A stretch of DNA of 35,691 nucleotides from Nitrosomonas mobilis (lineage in GTDB: Bacteria > Pseudomonadota > Gammaproteobacteria > Burkholderiales > Nitrosomonadaceae), in assembly GCF_900103035.1 (NCBI RefSeq), contig NZ_FMWO01000097.1:1-35691 (forward strand). The letters are read 5' to 3'. Of this stretch, positions 1-8,570 are shown piece after piece. The translations under genes and the position numbers were made by a program. The first letter of the stretch is position 1. Every line of letters starts with the position of its first letter. The notes under the pieces were generated by a model. It was given only the letters and a program-made list of their open reading frames with translations, did not search any database and was not told the origin of the DNA.

Positions 1-956
1 CAATGGCGATGAATAAAATTCAGTTTCAGGCAGGCCTGTCACTGCATGAATTTCTGCATCAATATGGCACGGAAGCACAATGTGAAGCAGCATTGTTTGC
101 TGCGAGGTGGCCACATGGCTGGAGATGCCTGCGCTGCGATGGGGAGCGATATTCCTGTACCCATAACGGCCGCAAGCTATGGGAATGCCTGGATTGTGGC
201 TACCAATGTTCTTCAATTGTCGGCACCGTGTTTGAAAATACTAAATTACCGCTAAGAACCTGGTTTCTGGCCATTTACTTGATGACGCAAAGCAAGAATG
301 CGGTCAGTGCATTGGAACTCAAACGTCAGCTGGGGGTAAGTTACAAAACGGCATGGTCGATCAAGCATAAGCTGTTACAGACCATGCTGCTGCGCGAAGA
401 GCAACGCCGTCTGGATGGACGCGTGGAGGTTGACGATGCTTATCTGGGAGGTGAAAGGCCGGGAAAGCGCGGGCGGGGCGCGGCAAGTAAGACGCCATTT
501 GTAGCGGCAATACAAACAAACAGCGAGGGGAAGCCACTTTATATACGCTTGACCCCCGTAGCGGGTTTTACATATGAAGCGCTCAAACAGTGGTCGGCTG
601 AATGTCTGTCATCTACTGCACGAGTCGTATCTGATGGTTTGGGGTGTTTCGGGGCGGTTACGCATACAGCCGCGCAGCATGAGCGCCATATTGTGGGAAG
701 TGGCAAATCTGCTGTGCAGCGTGCCGAGTTTCGCTGGGTCAATACGCTTCTTGGCAATCTCAAGACTGCCTTCAGCGGAACCTACCATGCATTCAATCAC
801 GCCAAGTATGCACAGCGCTATCTTGCAGAATTCTCCTATCGCTTCAATCGCCGTTTTGATTTGGCTGCCATGGTGCCGCGATTGCTGCGCGCCGCAACGA
901 CAGAACCTCTTCCGATCGGTATATTGAGAATTTCTGAGACAGGTAACTAATCAGGT
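1..956 (+). mobile_element. IS1595-family insertion sequence, right part (left end outside window)
   Basis: The element is seen only from its transposase gene to its right end. The right boundary is placed near base 955 because the reading frame of the disrupted diguanylate cyclase gene is intact up to there and then runs into sequence unrelated to a GGDEF domain. The left terminal repeat and the target duplication (usually 8 bp in this family) lie outside the window, so the exact edge cannot be verified. Confidence 0.75.
3..950 (+). CDS. IS1595-family transposase (ISXO2-like DDE domain)
   Basis: This is the transposase of the insertion sequence, catalysing its cut-and-paste or copy movement through an RNase H-fold DDE-type domain. 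The N-terminal part (about residues 15-70) carries a zinc ribbon with C42-x2-C45 and C62-x2-C65, typical of the family. The ISXO2-like catalytic part shows VDDAYLGG (D144/D145), VSDG (D211) and GNLK (N252, K254), then E276 in a conserved LAEFSYRFNRR block. The DDNK assignment is from memory of the family. At 315 residues it looks full length. The ATG at 3 is followed by a second in-frame ATG at 9; the ribosome site lies outside the window, so the start is uncertain. No frameshift is visible, so the element could still be active. Confidence 0.88.
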   Translation: MAMNKIQFQAGLSLHEFLHQYGTEAQCEAALFAARWPHGWRCLRCDGERYSCTHNGRKLWECLDCGYQCSSIVGTVFENTKLPLRTWFLAIYLMTQSKNAVSALELKRQLGVSYKTAWSIKHKLLQTMLLREEQRRLDGRVEVDDAYLGGERPGKRGRGAASKTPFVAAIQTNSEGKPLYIRLTPVAGFTYEALKQWSAECLSSTARVVSDGLGCFGAVTHTAAQHERHIVGSGKSAVQRAEFRWVNTLLGNLKTAFSGTYHAFNHAKYAQRYLAEFSYRFNRRFDLAAMVPRLLRAATTEPLPIGILRISETGN

Positions 957-2010
957 TTTTTAATAACTCGCCGACCGTCGTTCCGTCGTCAGGAAATACG
1001 CTGATACCAATGCTGGTTGTTATAAAAGATTCTCGTTCTTTAAGATAAAATGCATTGGAGAATTCGCTGATAATTTTTTCTGCTATGGCAACAACTTCAA
1101 CATTGTCATGTATCTGTGGCATTAGCAGGACAAATTCATCGCCACCAAAGCGAGCGACTGTGTCATAGTCCCTGAGGTGGGATGAAAGACGATTAGCAAC
1201 TATTTTCAACAATATATCGCCATACTCATGACCCATCGTATCATTAATGATTTTGAAATTATCAAGATCGATGAACAGAATGGCGAGTTTCTCATTGAAG
1301 CGTTTGGCCGCATTGATACGCAGCTTCAATTCGGTTTCCATCTGGTAACGGTTGGGGAGTAGAGTCAATTGGTCGTAGGTGGCCAAGTGTTTCAATTTGT
1401 CTCTTGCCTGCTTGAACTCGGTGACATCATTGATGGATAGATTAATCGTGTGAATCTCACCGTTGTCGCCTAACAAGGGCCTACTCATTATTTGCACCCA
1501 AAATGAAGTTTTTTCATTTCGATCAGCTTCATGCGTGTCGCGTTTCGCCGATTCGCAGTTGTATTTGCTCATTCGTAGTTCGCAGTTTTGCGGTTTTTTT
1601 GTCTTGCGAATTAGTGCATTAAATTGATAATAGACGTCTTGATCCGACTCGGCAATAAAGGTGGACAAGGATTTTTGGATGATCAGGTGTCGCTCCATGC
1701 CCAGCATTCTTACAAGAGTCAGGTTTATTTCAAGGATGAGCCCATTTGCACCAATCGTAAGATAGCCTACTGGGGCCAAATCGTAGAGGTTAATATACCG
1801 GTCACGAGCTTCGAGCAACTCCTGCTGGATAAGGCGTAACTCCTCGTTCTGTATTTCCAGCTCTATTTGGTGAGCGTGCAGCTCGTAGAGCAGGCGAGGG
1901 GTGTCTTCTGGCAAGACCTTCTTTTTTGTGGAGAGCTCCCTATTAAGCTTGGCCTCTGCTTGCTTGCGCAGCTTGTCAAGCTTGGTTTTTCTCTCATCTC
2001 GAAGGCTCAT
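955..2010 (-). pseudogene. PAS-GGDEF diguanylate cyclase, 3' end removed by IS insertion
   Basis: The intact protein would make cyclic di-GMP. Residues 1-70 form a charged helical segment (LYELHAHQIELEIQNEELR), residues 71-200 a PAS domain, and residues 210-352 the GGDEF domain. The active-site loop is RFGGDEF (GGDEF 289-293). The inhibitory I-site RxxD is present as RDYD (280-283), exactly five residues before GGDEF. The native frame stops matching after GELLKN (residue 352); a normal GGDEF domain continues for about 30 more residues. In the window the frame instead continues into the insertion sequence to base 844, giving a foreign tail. The missing final helix probably abolishes activity; any continuation of the gene should lie to the left of the element. 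Confidence 0.85.
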
Positions 2011-2086
2011 AATGGCACCTTTGCAAAAAATTGTAGTGGCCAGAGCCAGTCTCTGATGTAGTTAATTATGCGGTATAAGTATTGAA

Positions 2087-2121
2087 TTGTCTTGTCTTGT
2101 CTTGTCTTGTCTTGTCTTGTC
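2087..2121. repeat. Pentanucleotide tandem repeat, (TTGTC)x7
   Basis: Seven perfect head-to-tail TTGTC units occupy 35 bp, about 77 bp upstream of the start codon of the minus-strand diguanylate cyclase gene. On that strand the unit reads GACAA. Such a short perfect repeat can change length by slippage and would alter promoter or leader spacing of that gene. No convincing coding frame crosses it. Confidence 0.95.
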
Positions 2122-2788
2122 TTTCAATAAGATGGATCATCCTACGAGGTCTTGATCACGTTACTACATATTCATGTGGTTTTTCCTGCGTATGTTTTGA
2201 TTTCAAATGCTTTAATTGCTACATAGTCATAGCATCTGCCAGAAAACCTCATTTTTTTAGGGAGGCTATCTACTTTTTAGACAGTGCGAGTGAAATGCTG
2301 CACATTTGCCTAGACTTTATCTGAATGGTGGCATGGGGTTTCACAATAATAACGCAAGCGGATCAATACACGGATTGATCCGCTTGCGCGCAACTACAAC
2401 GCTGAAATTAGTTTGCGTTTGACCTGGATCAAGTGATCGCAGAGTACGTTCGCCTTCTGGTCTTTCTGGTGGATGGATGCACAATCCGAACTGGTATTTG
2501 TTGGTGATGCAGGTACAACCGAGGCGAGTCGCCCAGGAAGACGCTGTGGTGTTGAATTTGCCAATTACTACTCTCCAGTGCACTGGTTGACATAAGTACT
2601 CACTTTCCCTGGATTCCAGATAACGGGTTCAGGTTGGTGGTCATTCTCCCTTCATATTTTGTTCGCATCTACTCACAAGAGCGTAAATCTTATTATTAGC
2701 CTGAAAGTTTACGCTTGCACTTTGGTTTTCAAGCCTGTACGCTTCTCAGCGTAAAATATCGTGTCTATAGCTTAGTTTTTGAGTAACA
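2122..2788. other. Intergenic stretch without recognised gene
   Basis: About 670 bp between the tandem repeat and the MITE-like element. Short open frames occur, for example an 80-codon minus-strand frame ending at 2341, but none has a recognisable family, a good ribosome site or protein-like composition. The hairpin at 2353-2388 lies here. So do three copies of the heptamer GCGTAAA, at 2681-2687, 2749-2755 and, inverted, 2708-2714. The region may hold decayed genes; I recognise none. Confidence 0.6.
2353..2388. repeat. Perfect 15-bp inverted repeat with 6-nt loop
   Basis: The arms CGCAAGCGGATCAAT and ATTGATCCGCTTGCG are exact reverse complements separated by ACACGG. Read on the minus strand the hairpin is followed by TTATTATTG, only a weak U-rich tract; on the plus strand there is none. 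It could be a terminator, an operator or a palindromic repeat element. There is no gene immediately beside it to decide. Confidence 0.9.
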
Positions 2789-2928
2789 GGCGCCTCTAAA
2801 AATGTAGAGCTTTAAACGAGACCAGGTACGAATAAAAAATGTTGACGCAGCATATACTTGATAAGTAAGAAAACATTTTTATAGGCAACACAGAGTATTG
2901 TGACGAAATATGGATTTTTAGAGGTACC
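2789..2928. mobile_element. MITE-like element of 140 bp with terminal inverted repeats
   Basis: The left end GGCGCCTCTAAAAAT (2789-2803) and the inverted right end (reading GGTACCTCTAAAAAT from 2928 back to 2914) agree at 13 of 15 positions. The interior is A/T rich and non-coding. Terminal CCTCTAAAAA-type repeats resemble those of IS5-type elements (from memory). No clear target-site duplication is visible at the flanks. The element sits 60 bp upstream of the beta-oxidation gene pair and could carry promoter signals for it. Confidence 0.6.
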
Positions 2929-2988
2929 CTGATGAAAAAGCGCAAAACGCTTGGTGCTTTTCAATAATCTGGCTAATCGGAGGGAATT

Positions 2989-5487
2989 TTGACTACTCAT
3001 CCAATTCGAGTAAGGAAGGCTGCTGTTTTGGGGGCTGGCGTCATGGGAGCGCAAATTGCTGCGCATCTGATCAATGCCAACATCGAAACCCTGTTGTTTG
3101 AGTTACCAGCGGATGAGAAAGATACCAACGCCAACGTCATTCGCGCTATCGAGAAATTGAAAAAACAGGAGCCTGCGCCGCTATCGATTGTCAGCCGGGC
3201 GATCTATATCGAACCCGCCAACTATGATCAACATCTGGAAAGATTGGGCGACTGCGATTTGATCATCGAAGCAATAGCCGAACGTCTCGATCTGAAGTCC
3301 CAGCTCTATGAGAGAATCGCACCGCATTTGCATGATCAAGCCATTCTAGCCAGTAACACCTCCGGTCTTTCTATCAGTGAACTAGCTGCAGCGGTGCCGG
3401 AATCTCTACGGGCACGTTTCTGCGGTGTGCATTTTTTTAACCCGCCGCGTTACATGCATCTGGTCGAACTGATCGCAAGTGAATACAGTGATGCTACCAT
3501 GCTTAATACACTGGAAACCTTCCTGGTCACGACACTGGGCAAAGGCGTTATCCGCGCCAAGGATACGCCCAACTTCATCGCCAACCGGATTGGTATCTTC
3601 TCAATGCTGGCGACGATGCATCATGCCAGGCAGTTTGGGCTGGGGTTCGAGCTGGTGGATAAACTGACCGGTTCCCTGATCGGACGCCCCAAAAGCGCCA
3701 CCTTTCGCACTGCCGATCTGGTCGGGCTGGATATACTCATGCATGTCATCCAGACCATGCAAGACAATCTTGCAGATGACCCCTGGCATGGCTTTTATAC
3801 TGCTCCCGATTGGCTCAGCAAGCTGATCAAGAAAGGCTCGCTTGGCCAGAAAACCGGCAAGGGCGTCTATCAGAAGCAGGGCAAGGAAATCCATGTGCTC
3901 GATCCCGATCGTGAAACATACCGGCTTGCCGAGCAGGAGGTCGATGGCGAGGTTGAAGTCTTGTTGAAACAGAAGGATACGGTTGCCAGGTTTGCAGCGT
4001 TACGCAAACATTCACATCCACAGGCACAGTTCGTGTGGGCGATTCATCGTGATTTGTTCCACTATTGTGCAGTCCAACTTGAATTCATCGCAAACAATGC
4101 GCGCGATCTTGATCTGGCGGTACGCTGGGGTTTTGGCTGGCAGCAGGGACCGTTTGAAATCTGGCAATCGGCCGGGTGGAATGCAGTGTTGGATTGGATA
4201 AACGAGGATATCGCCGCAGGAAAGGCTATGGCAGCTGTTGCCATGCCCGCATGGGTGCAAACGATTGGCCAGCAGCGTCCGATACAAGGTGTGCATGCGC
4301 CAGAGGGTTCTTTTTCGCCAGCAACCGGTGAGATTCAGCCACGGTCCAGTTTGCCGGTTTATCGACGGCAACTGTTTCCGGACAGGCTGATCGACGAGCA
4401 GCCAATTTATGGCGAAACCATTCTGGAGACAGAGGAATTGCGTCTGTGGCATACCGGTGATGAAATCGCGATCGTCAGTTTTAAAACTAAAAAGCATACT
4501 ATCGATAATGCTGTGCTGCGAGGAATGGAGGAAGCGATTACCACAGCAGAAAACCATTTCCGTGCCTTGATTATCTGGCAGACCGAGCCACCTTTCTCAC
4601 TCGGCGCCAATCTGCAAAAAGCGACCGAGCGCCCAAAAACTGAGATGCCGCCATCAGCGCTTGATGATTTTATCAGAAAGATCAAAAAATCTGCGCAGGC
4701 AACCATCCTCAAAGCTGCGCACAGTCTGGATATGGCGGATGTGTTGATGGCGGGTAAGCTTGCCGAAGTGGAAACGATGATCGCCCATTTTCAGCAGACT
4801 AGTCAGCATTTGCGTTATTGTATGGTGCCTACGGTTGCTGCTGTCGATGGTCTTGCACTGGGAGGAGGGTGTGAATTTATCATGCACTGTGACCGTGCGG
4901 TAGCAACGCTGGAGAGCTATATCGGGCTGGTAGAAGCGGGTGTGGGTTTGTTGCCGGCTGGCGGTGGGTGTAAGGAATTCGCCTTGCGCGCTTCGCAACA
5001 GGCCGTCGAGAGTGATCCATTTATGCATCTGCAGCATTATTTCAGAACGGTTGCCATGGCAGAGATGGCTAAAAGTGCCGAACAGGCAAGGGCGCTCTCC
5101 TATCTGTCGCCATCTGATGTCATTGTAATGAATCGTTTTGAACTATTGCACGTTGCCAAGATGCAGGCGCTTGCCCTGGCTGAAGCTGGCTATCGTCCGC
5201 CACTGCGGCCACGTGAAATCGTAGTGGCTGGCGCAACCGGAATTGCAACCTTCAAAAGTAATCTTGTCAATTTGCTCGAGGGGAAATTCATTTCTGAGCA
5301 TGATTACCTGATCGGTAGCAAAATTGCGCACGTCATATGTGGTGGTGATGTCGTTGCGGGTAGCTGCGTTGATGAGGAATGGCTGCTGGGTCTGGAGCGC
5401 GCCGCGTTCATCGAGTTGTTAGCGACCGAAAAAACCCAGGCACGTATCGCGCATACGCTTAAAACTGGCAAACCCTTGCGTAATTAA
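2989..5487 (+). CDS. 3-hydroxyacyl-CoA dehydrogenase / enoyl-CoA hydratase fusion (FadN-like)
   Basis: A bifunctional beta-oxidation enzyme that hydrates enoyl-CoA and oxidises 3-hydroxyacyl-CoA with NAD in the cytoplasm. The dehydrogenase is at the N terminus: Rossmann motif GAGVMG (15-20) and HFFNPP with catalytic H148. It is followed by the dehydrogenase C-terminal domains (about 190-440). The hydratase is at the C terminus (about 480-690), with GGGCEF giving E629 and GLVEAG giving E649. That 20-residue spacing matches the catalytic Glu pair of E. coli FadB. The domain order is the reverse of FadB and like Bacillus FadN (832 residues here). The start is TTG at 2989, chosen because GGAGGG lies at 2979-2984 and no ATG fits. 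A thiolase follows 40 bp later, so the two are probably one operon. Confidence 0.92.
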   Translation: MTTHPIRVRKAAVLGAGVMGAQIAAHLINANIETLLFELPADEKDTNANVIRAIEKLKKQEPAPLSIVSRAIYIEPANYDQHLERLGDCDLIIEAIAERLDLKSQLYERIAPHLHDQAILASNTSGLSISELAAAVPESLRARFCGVHFFNPPRYMHLVELIASEYSDATMLNTLETFLVTTLGKGVIRAKDTPNFIANRIGIFSMLATMHHARQFGLGFELVDKLTGSLIGRPKSATFRTADLVGLDILMHVIQTMQDNLADDPWHGFYTAPDWLSKLIKKGSLGQKTGKGVYQKQGKEIHVLDPDRETYRLAEQEVDGEVEVLLKQKDTVARFAALRKHSHPQAQFVWAIHRDLFHYCAVQLEFIANNARDLDLAVRWGFGWQQGPFEIWQSAGWNAVLDWINEDIAAGKAMAAVAMPAWVQTIGQQRPIQGVHAPEGSFSPATGEIQPRSSLPVYRRQLFPDRLIDEQPIYGETILETEELRLWHTGDEIAIVSFKTKKHTIDNAVLRGMEEAITTAENHFRALIIWQTEPPFSLGANLQKATERPKTEMPPSALDDFIRKIKKSAQATILKAAHSLDMADVLMAGKLAEVETMIAHFQQTSQHLRYCMVPTVAAVDGLALGGGCEFIMHCDRAVATLESYIGLVEAGVGLLPAGGGCKEFALRASQQAVESDPFMHLQHYFRTVAMAEMAKSAEQARALSYLSPSDVIVMNRFELLHVAKMQALALAEAGYRPPLRPREIVVAGATGIATFKSNLVNLLEGKFISEHDYLIGSKIAHVICGGDVVAGSCVDEEWLLGLERAAFIELLATEKTQARIAHTLKTGKPLRN

Positions 5488-5527
5488 TGATGAGTTAGTT
5501 GCCAAATCAATATCCAGGAGAAGTCTA

Positions 5528-6727
5528 ATGACCAAACAAGTCCAGGAAGCTTATATCGTTGCTGCTACTCGTTCGCCAGTGGGTAAAGCACCAAGAGGCA
5601 TGTTCAAGCATGTGCGTCCGGATGATCTGCTGGTCCATGTCTTGCAGTCTGTCCTGAAACAATGTGACGGAATGGATCCGATGGCGATCGACGATGTGAT
5701 CGTCGGTTGCGCTATGCCCGAGGCTGAGCAGGGCATCAACGTTGCACGTGTAGCTGTCTTGCTGGCGGGATTGCCCGATAGTGTGCCTGGCGTGACGATC
5801 AATCGCTTTTGCGCATCAGGTCTACAGGCGGTTGCCATTGCAGCAGACCAAATTCGCCTGGGTGAAGCGGATATCATTATTGCAGCGGGAACGGAAAGCA
5901 TGAGCATGATTCCGATGATGGGTAACAAGGTTTCGATGAATCCTCGTATATTTGCCGGCAATGAAAATGTTGCCATTGCCTACGGAATGGGTATTACAGC
6001 CGAGAAAGTGGCAGAAAAGTGGAAGGTTAGTCGCGAAGCACAGGATGGATTTGCATTACAGAGCCATCAGCGAGCGATCAGCGCAATCGAACGAGGAGAA
6101 TTCAGGGAAGAAATCTCTCCGTATACCATCGATGGAAACTGGCCTGATCTCAATCTGCATCAAGTTCATCATGTATCAGTCATGAAAGATACCGACGAGG
6201 GGCCACGCGCGGATACTAGCCCGGAAGCGTTGGCCAGACTACGACCGGTATTTGCCGCGCAGGGCTCGGTAACCGCCGGAAATAGTTCGCAGATGTCGGA
6301 TGGTGCCGGTGCGGTCGTGGTCATGAGTGAAGCGGCCATGCAGCGTTTCAATCTGACGCCACTAGGGCGTTTCATTGGCTATAGTGTCACGGGTGTGCCA
6401 CCGGAAATCATGGGCATCGGTCCAATCAAGGCGATCCCCAAAGTGTTGCAGCAAACGGGTATTAAACAGGATGAACTCGACTGGATCGAGCTCAATGAAG
6501 CGTTCGCTGCACAAAGCCTTGCCGTCATCAACGAACTTGGACTGGATCTCGCCAAGGTCAACCCGTTGGGTGGGGCGATTGCGCTTGGTCATCCATTGGG
6601 CGCAACCGGTGCTATTCGCGTCGCCACACTGCTCAATGGCCTGCGGCGTCACAAGCTTCGCTACGGCATGGTTACCATGTGTGTGGGAAGTGGCATGGGT
6701 GCAGCAGGTGTATTTGAAGCGCTGTAA
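5528..6727 (+). CDS. Acetyl-CoA acyltransferase (thiolase)
   Basis: This enzyme cleaves 3-ketoacyl-CoA to acetyl-CoA and a shortened acyl-CoA, the last step of beta-oxidation; reversed, it condenses two acetyl-CoA. All three thiolase signatures are present: the nucleophile C95 in NRFCASG, H355 in GHPLGATG, and C385 in MCVGSGMG. At 399 residues it is full length. AGGAGAAG precedes the ATG at good spacing. It lies directly downstream of the FadN-like gene and supplies the step that the fusion enzyme lacks. It could be called fadA or fadI; the choice is not decided by sequence alone. It ends convergently with the next, minus-strand gene, 40 bp away. Confidence 0.93.
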   Translation: MTKQVQEAYIVAATRSPVGKAPRGMFKHVRPDDLLVHVLQSVLKQCDGMDPMAIDDVIVGCAMPEAEQGINVARVAVLLAGLPDSVPGVTINRFCASGLQAVAIAADQIRLGEADIIIAAGTESMSMIPMMGNKVSMNPRIFAGNENVAIAYGMGITAEKVAEKWKVSREAQDGFALQSHQRAISAIERGEFREEISPYTIDGNWPDLNLHQVHHVSVMKDTDEGPRADTSPEALARLRPVFAAQGSVTAGNSSQMSDGAGAVVVMSEAAMQRFNLTPLGRFIGYSVTGVPPEIMGIGPIKAIPKVLQQTGIKQDELDWIELNEAFAAQSLAVINELGLDLAKVNPLGGAIALGHPLGATGAIRVATLLNGLRRHKLRYGMVTMCVGSGMGAAGVFEAL

Positions 6728-6767
6728 GCGGCTATGTCACTGGATGTAACCGTTCTGATCAATCAGA

Positions 6768-7271
6768 TTATTCATAACGCACAAAATTCTCCGCTAGCGC
6801 ATCGGGCCCGTAGTGCTCGATCAGGCTGTCAACTTCCATCAACAGAGTTTCATCTTCGTCTTCATCGAGTATACCTTCGCCCACCATGCTTGCTCCAAGA
6901 CCACTGCTTATGGCATCGCGGATAGCCTGAAGGGTTGGCGAATGATTTTTCCAGTTTTCATCACCTGCGACAATCTCAATCGCGCGACTTAACGCCTCAT
7001 TCGCATAAGCACGCACAAAGTCGTGCGCCGGAGCGTCTTCACCAAATTCCTCGATTAAGGTATTAAGTTCATCCAGCAGTGATTCATCTACGTCAAAGTG
7101 ATGTAATTTCTCAGACTCGGCAAAAGATTCTGGCAACAGGCTGCGTAGAAACTCCCTGACACCACTCAGGGTCGGTATGTCTTCAATATCCGGGTCGTTG
7201 ACCACTTTCTCAATCAATGTGGAGAGTTCGGGACTGGTATAGGTTGCTATATCGATAGGATTGCGGATCAT
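6768..7271 (-). CDS. Acidic protein of two diverged repeats, function unknown
   Basis: I do not recognise a family. The 167-residue protein is acidic, lacks a signal peptide and membrane segment, and is probably soluble and helical. It is built from two repeats of about 78 residues (roughly 12-89 and 90-167). IPTLSGVREFL (32-42) pairs with SPTLQAIRDAI (111-121). DESLLDELNTLIEEFGEDA (62-80) pairs with DETLLMEVDSLIEHYGPDA (140-158). Both repeats then end in FVRAY/FVRYE. GAGGA lies upstream of the ATG. It stands alone between the thiolase (convergent) and fbaB (same strand, about 100 bp upstream). Confidence 0.75.
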   Translation of the reverse strand: MIRNPIDIATYTSPELSTLIEKVVNDPDIEDIPTLSGVREFLRSLLPESFAESEKLHHFDVDESLLDELNTLIEEFGEDAPAHDFVRAYANEALSRAIEIVAGDENWKNHSPTLQAIRDAISSGLGASMVGEGILDEDEDETLLMEVDSLIEHYGPDALAENFVRYE

Positions 7272-7368
7272 GTTTTTTTCCTCATATTTAACAGGTAATT
7301 ATTCATGGCTGTTTCCTTATGAAGGATGGTCCCAGGCAAGCCAGCCCAGTCGCAGGAACTATTGGCTT

Positions 7369-8418
7369 TTAGGCTATTGTTACATCTTTCGACAGGTAAA
7401 CATCCTGAATTGCGTTCAATAGCGTGACACCTTCAGCAAAGGGTTTCTGGAAGGCTTTGCGTCCAGAGATCAGCCCCATTCCGCCAGCACGTTTATTGAT
7501 CACGGCGGTGCGAACAGCCTGATGCAGGTCGTCTTTGCCGGATTCGCCACCGGAGTTGATCATGCCAACACGCCCCATATAGCAGTTAGCGACCTGATAA
7601 CGGACGAGATCGATCGGGTGGTCGCTGGTGAGTTCGCTGTAGACTTTAGGGCTGGTTTTGCCGAATTTGATTGCATTGAAGCCACCATTGTTCTCTGCCA
7701 TTTTCTGCTTAACGATATCCGCCTCGATAGTGACAGCCAGGTGATTGGCCTGGCCAGTCAGATCGGCACTGACATGATAATCCGCATCCGCTGTCTTGAA
7801 GGCAGTATTGCGTGTATACGCCCAGAGTATGGTTGCCATGCCCAGTTTATGGGCATGGCGGAATGCTTCTGATACTTCTTCAATCTGCCGACGGGATGCT
7901 TCCGAACCAAAGAAGACGGTTGCGCCCACTGCACAGGCGCCCATGTCGAATGCCTGTTCGACGCTGGCAAACAGCGTCTGGTCGTACTTGTTCGGATAAG
8001 TCAGCAGTTCATTGTGATTCAGTTTGAGAATAAACGGGATTTTATGCGCATAACGTCGCGAGACTATGCCGAGTACGCCCAAGGTTGAAGCGACTCCATT
8101 GCAGCCACCCTCTATAGCGAGCTTGACGATATTCTCCGGATCGAAGAACTGTGGATTAGGTGCAAACGATGCGCCTGCCGAATGCTCCACGCCCTGATCG
8201 ACTGGTAGCAGGGATAAATAACCACTTCCCGCCAACCGCCCATGATTATAGAGTGCTTGCAGATTACGCAGAACCGACGGCTTGCGATCGCTTAATGCAA
8301 CTACGCGATCAATAAAATCCGGACCGGGCAGGTGAAAACCTTCCTTGGGCAAGCCTTTGCAGACATGGGATAGTAAAGCATTCGCTTCATTACCAAGAAA
8401 TTTTGCTATATCAGACAA
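7369..8418 (-). CDS. fbaB: Class I fructose-bisphosphate aldolase (FbaB/DhnA type)
   Basis: A Schiff-base aldolase that splits or forms fructose 1,6-bisphosphate. It is close to E. coli FbaB along its whole length: [56 protein letters not shown] and [12 protein letters not shown] are all recognisable. The start chosen is TTG at 8418 ([16 protein letters not shown]), which aligns with MTDIAQLLGKDADNLL of E. coli. GGAGG at 8424-8428 lies 5 nt upstream. The longer GTG start at 8430 would bury this ribosome site inside the gene. The mature length is 349 residues. It is on the same strand as hppA, pfp and adk but is separated from hppA by a terminator. Confidence 0.95.
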   Translation of the reverse strand: MSDIAKFLGNEANALLSHVCKGLPKEGFHLPGPDFIDRVVALSDRKPSVLRNLQALYNHGRLAGSGYLSLLPVDQGVEHSAGASFAPNPQFFDPENIVKLAIEGGCNGVASTLGVLGIVSRRYAHKIPFILKLNHNELLTYPNKYDQTLFASVEQAFDMGACAVGATVFFGSEASRRQIEEVSEAFRHAHKLGMATILWAYTRNTAFKTADADYHVSADLTGQANHLAVTIEADIVKQKMAENNGGFNAIKFGKTSPKVYSELTSDHPIDLVRYQVANCYMGRVGMINSGGESGKDDLHQAVRTAVINKRAGGMGLISGRKAFQKPFAEGVTLLNAIQDVYLSKDVTIA

Positions 8419-8423
8419 GAGAA

Positions 8424-8428
8424 CCTCC
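8424..8428 (-). promoter_or_regulatory. Ribosome binding site deciding the fbaB TTG start
   Basis: GGAGG on the minus strand, 5 nt before the TTG at 8418. It lies inside the apparent longer frame that begins with GTG at 8430, which argues against that start. Confidence 0.8.
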
Positions 8429-8510
8429 ACATTGGTAAATGAGTGGTGTAACAGTTAAGAGTATGCGCGTTCTTTGTTACATGAGGGATATCTTTAATTG
8501 TAGCGGATAC

Positions 8511-8541
8511 AAAAAAGCCCATCAATTTATTGATGGGCTTT
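8511..8541 (-). terminator. Rho-independent terminator of hppA
   Basis: On the minus strand an 11-bp perfect stem (AAAGCCCATCA / TGATGGGCTTT) with a 6-nt loop is followed by a run of six T. It lies 30 bp past the hppA stop codon and separates hppA from fbaB, which therefore needs its own promoter. Confidence 0.9.
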
Positions 8542-8570
8542 CAGGCCAAACGATTGTCAATGCTACGGAA

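Noticed and set aside
844..954. Tail of the diguanylate cyclase frame as real coding sequence
   Set aside because: This part is the complement of the transposase gene and does not resemble the end of a GGDEF domain.
2082..2324. 80-codon plus-strand frame running through the TTGTC repeat
   Set aside because: It starts at TTG inside the repeat, has no ribosome site, and its composition (many Cys and Phe) is not protein-like.
2341..2583. 80-codon minus-strand frame
   Set aside because: No family, no ribosome site, and its end lies in the hairpin at 2353-2388; treated as non-coding.
2812..3066. 84-codon minus-strand frame overlapping the fadN-like start
   Set aside because: It lies mostly in the MITE-like element and runs into the start of a real gene on the other strand.
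4012..4557. 181-codon minus-strand frame inside the fadN-like gene
   Set aside because: It is antisense to a clearly conserved coding region and has no recognisable protein features.
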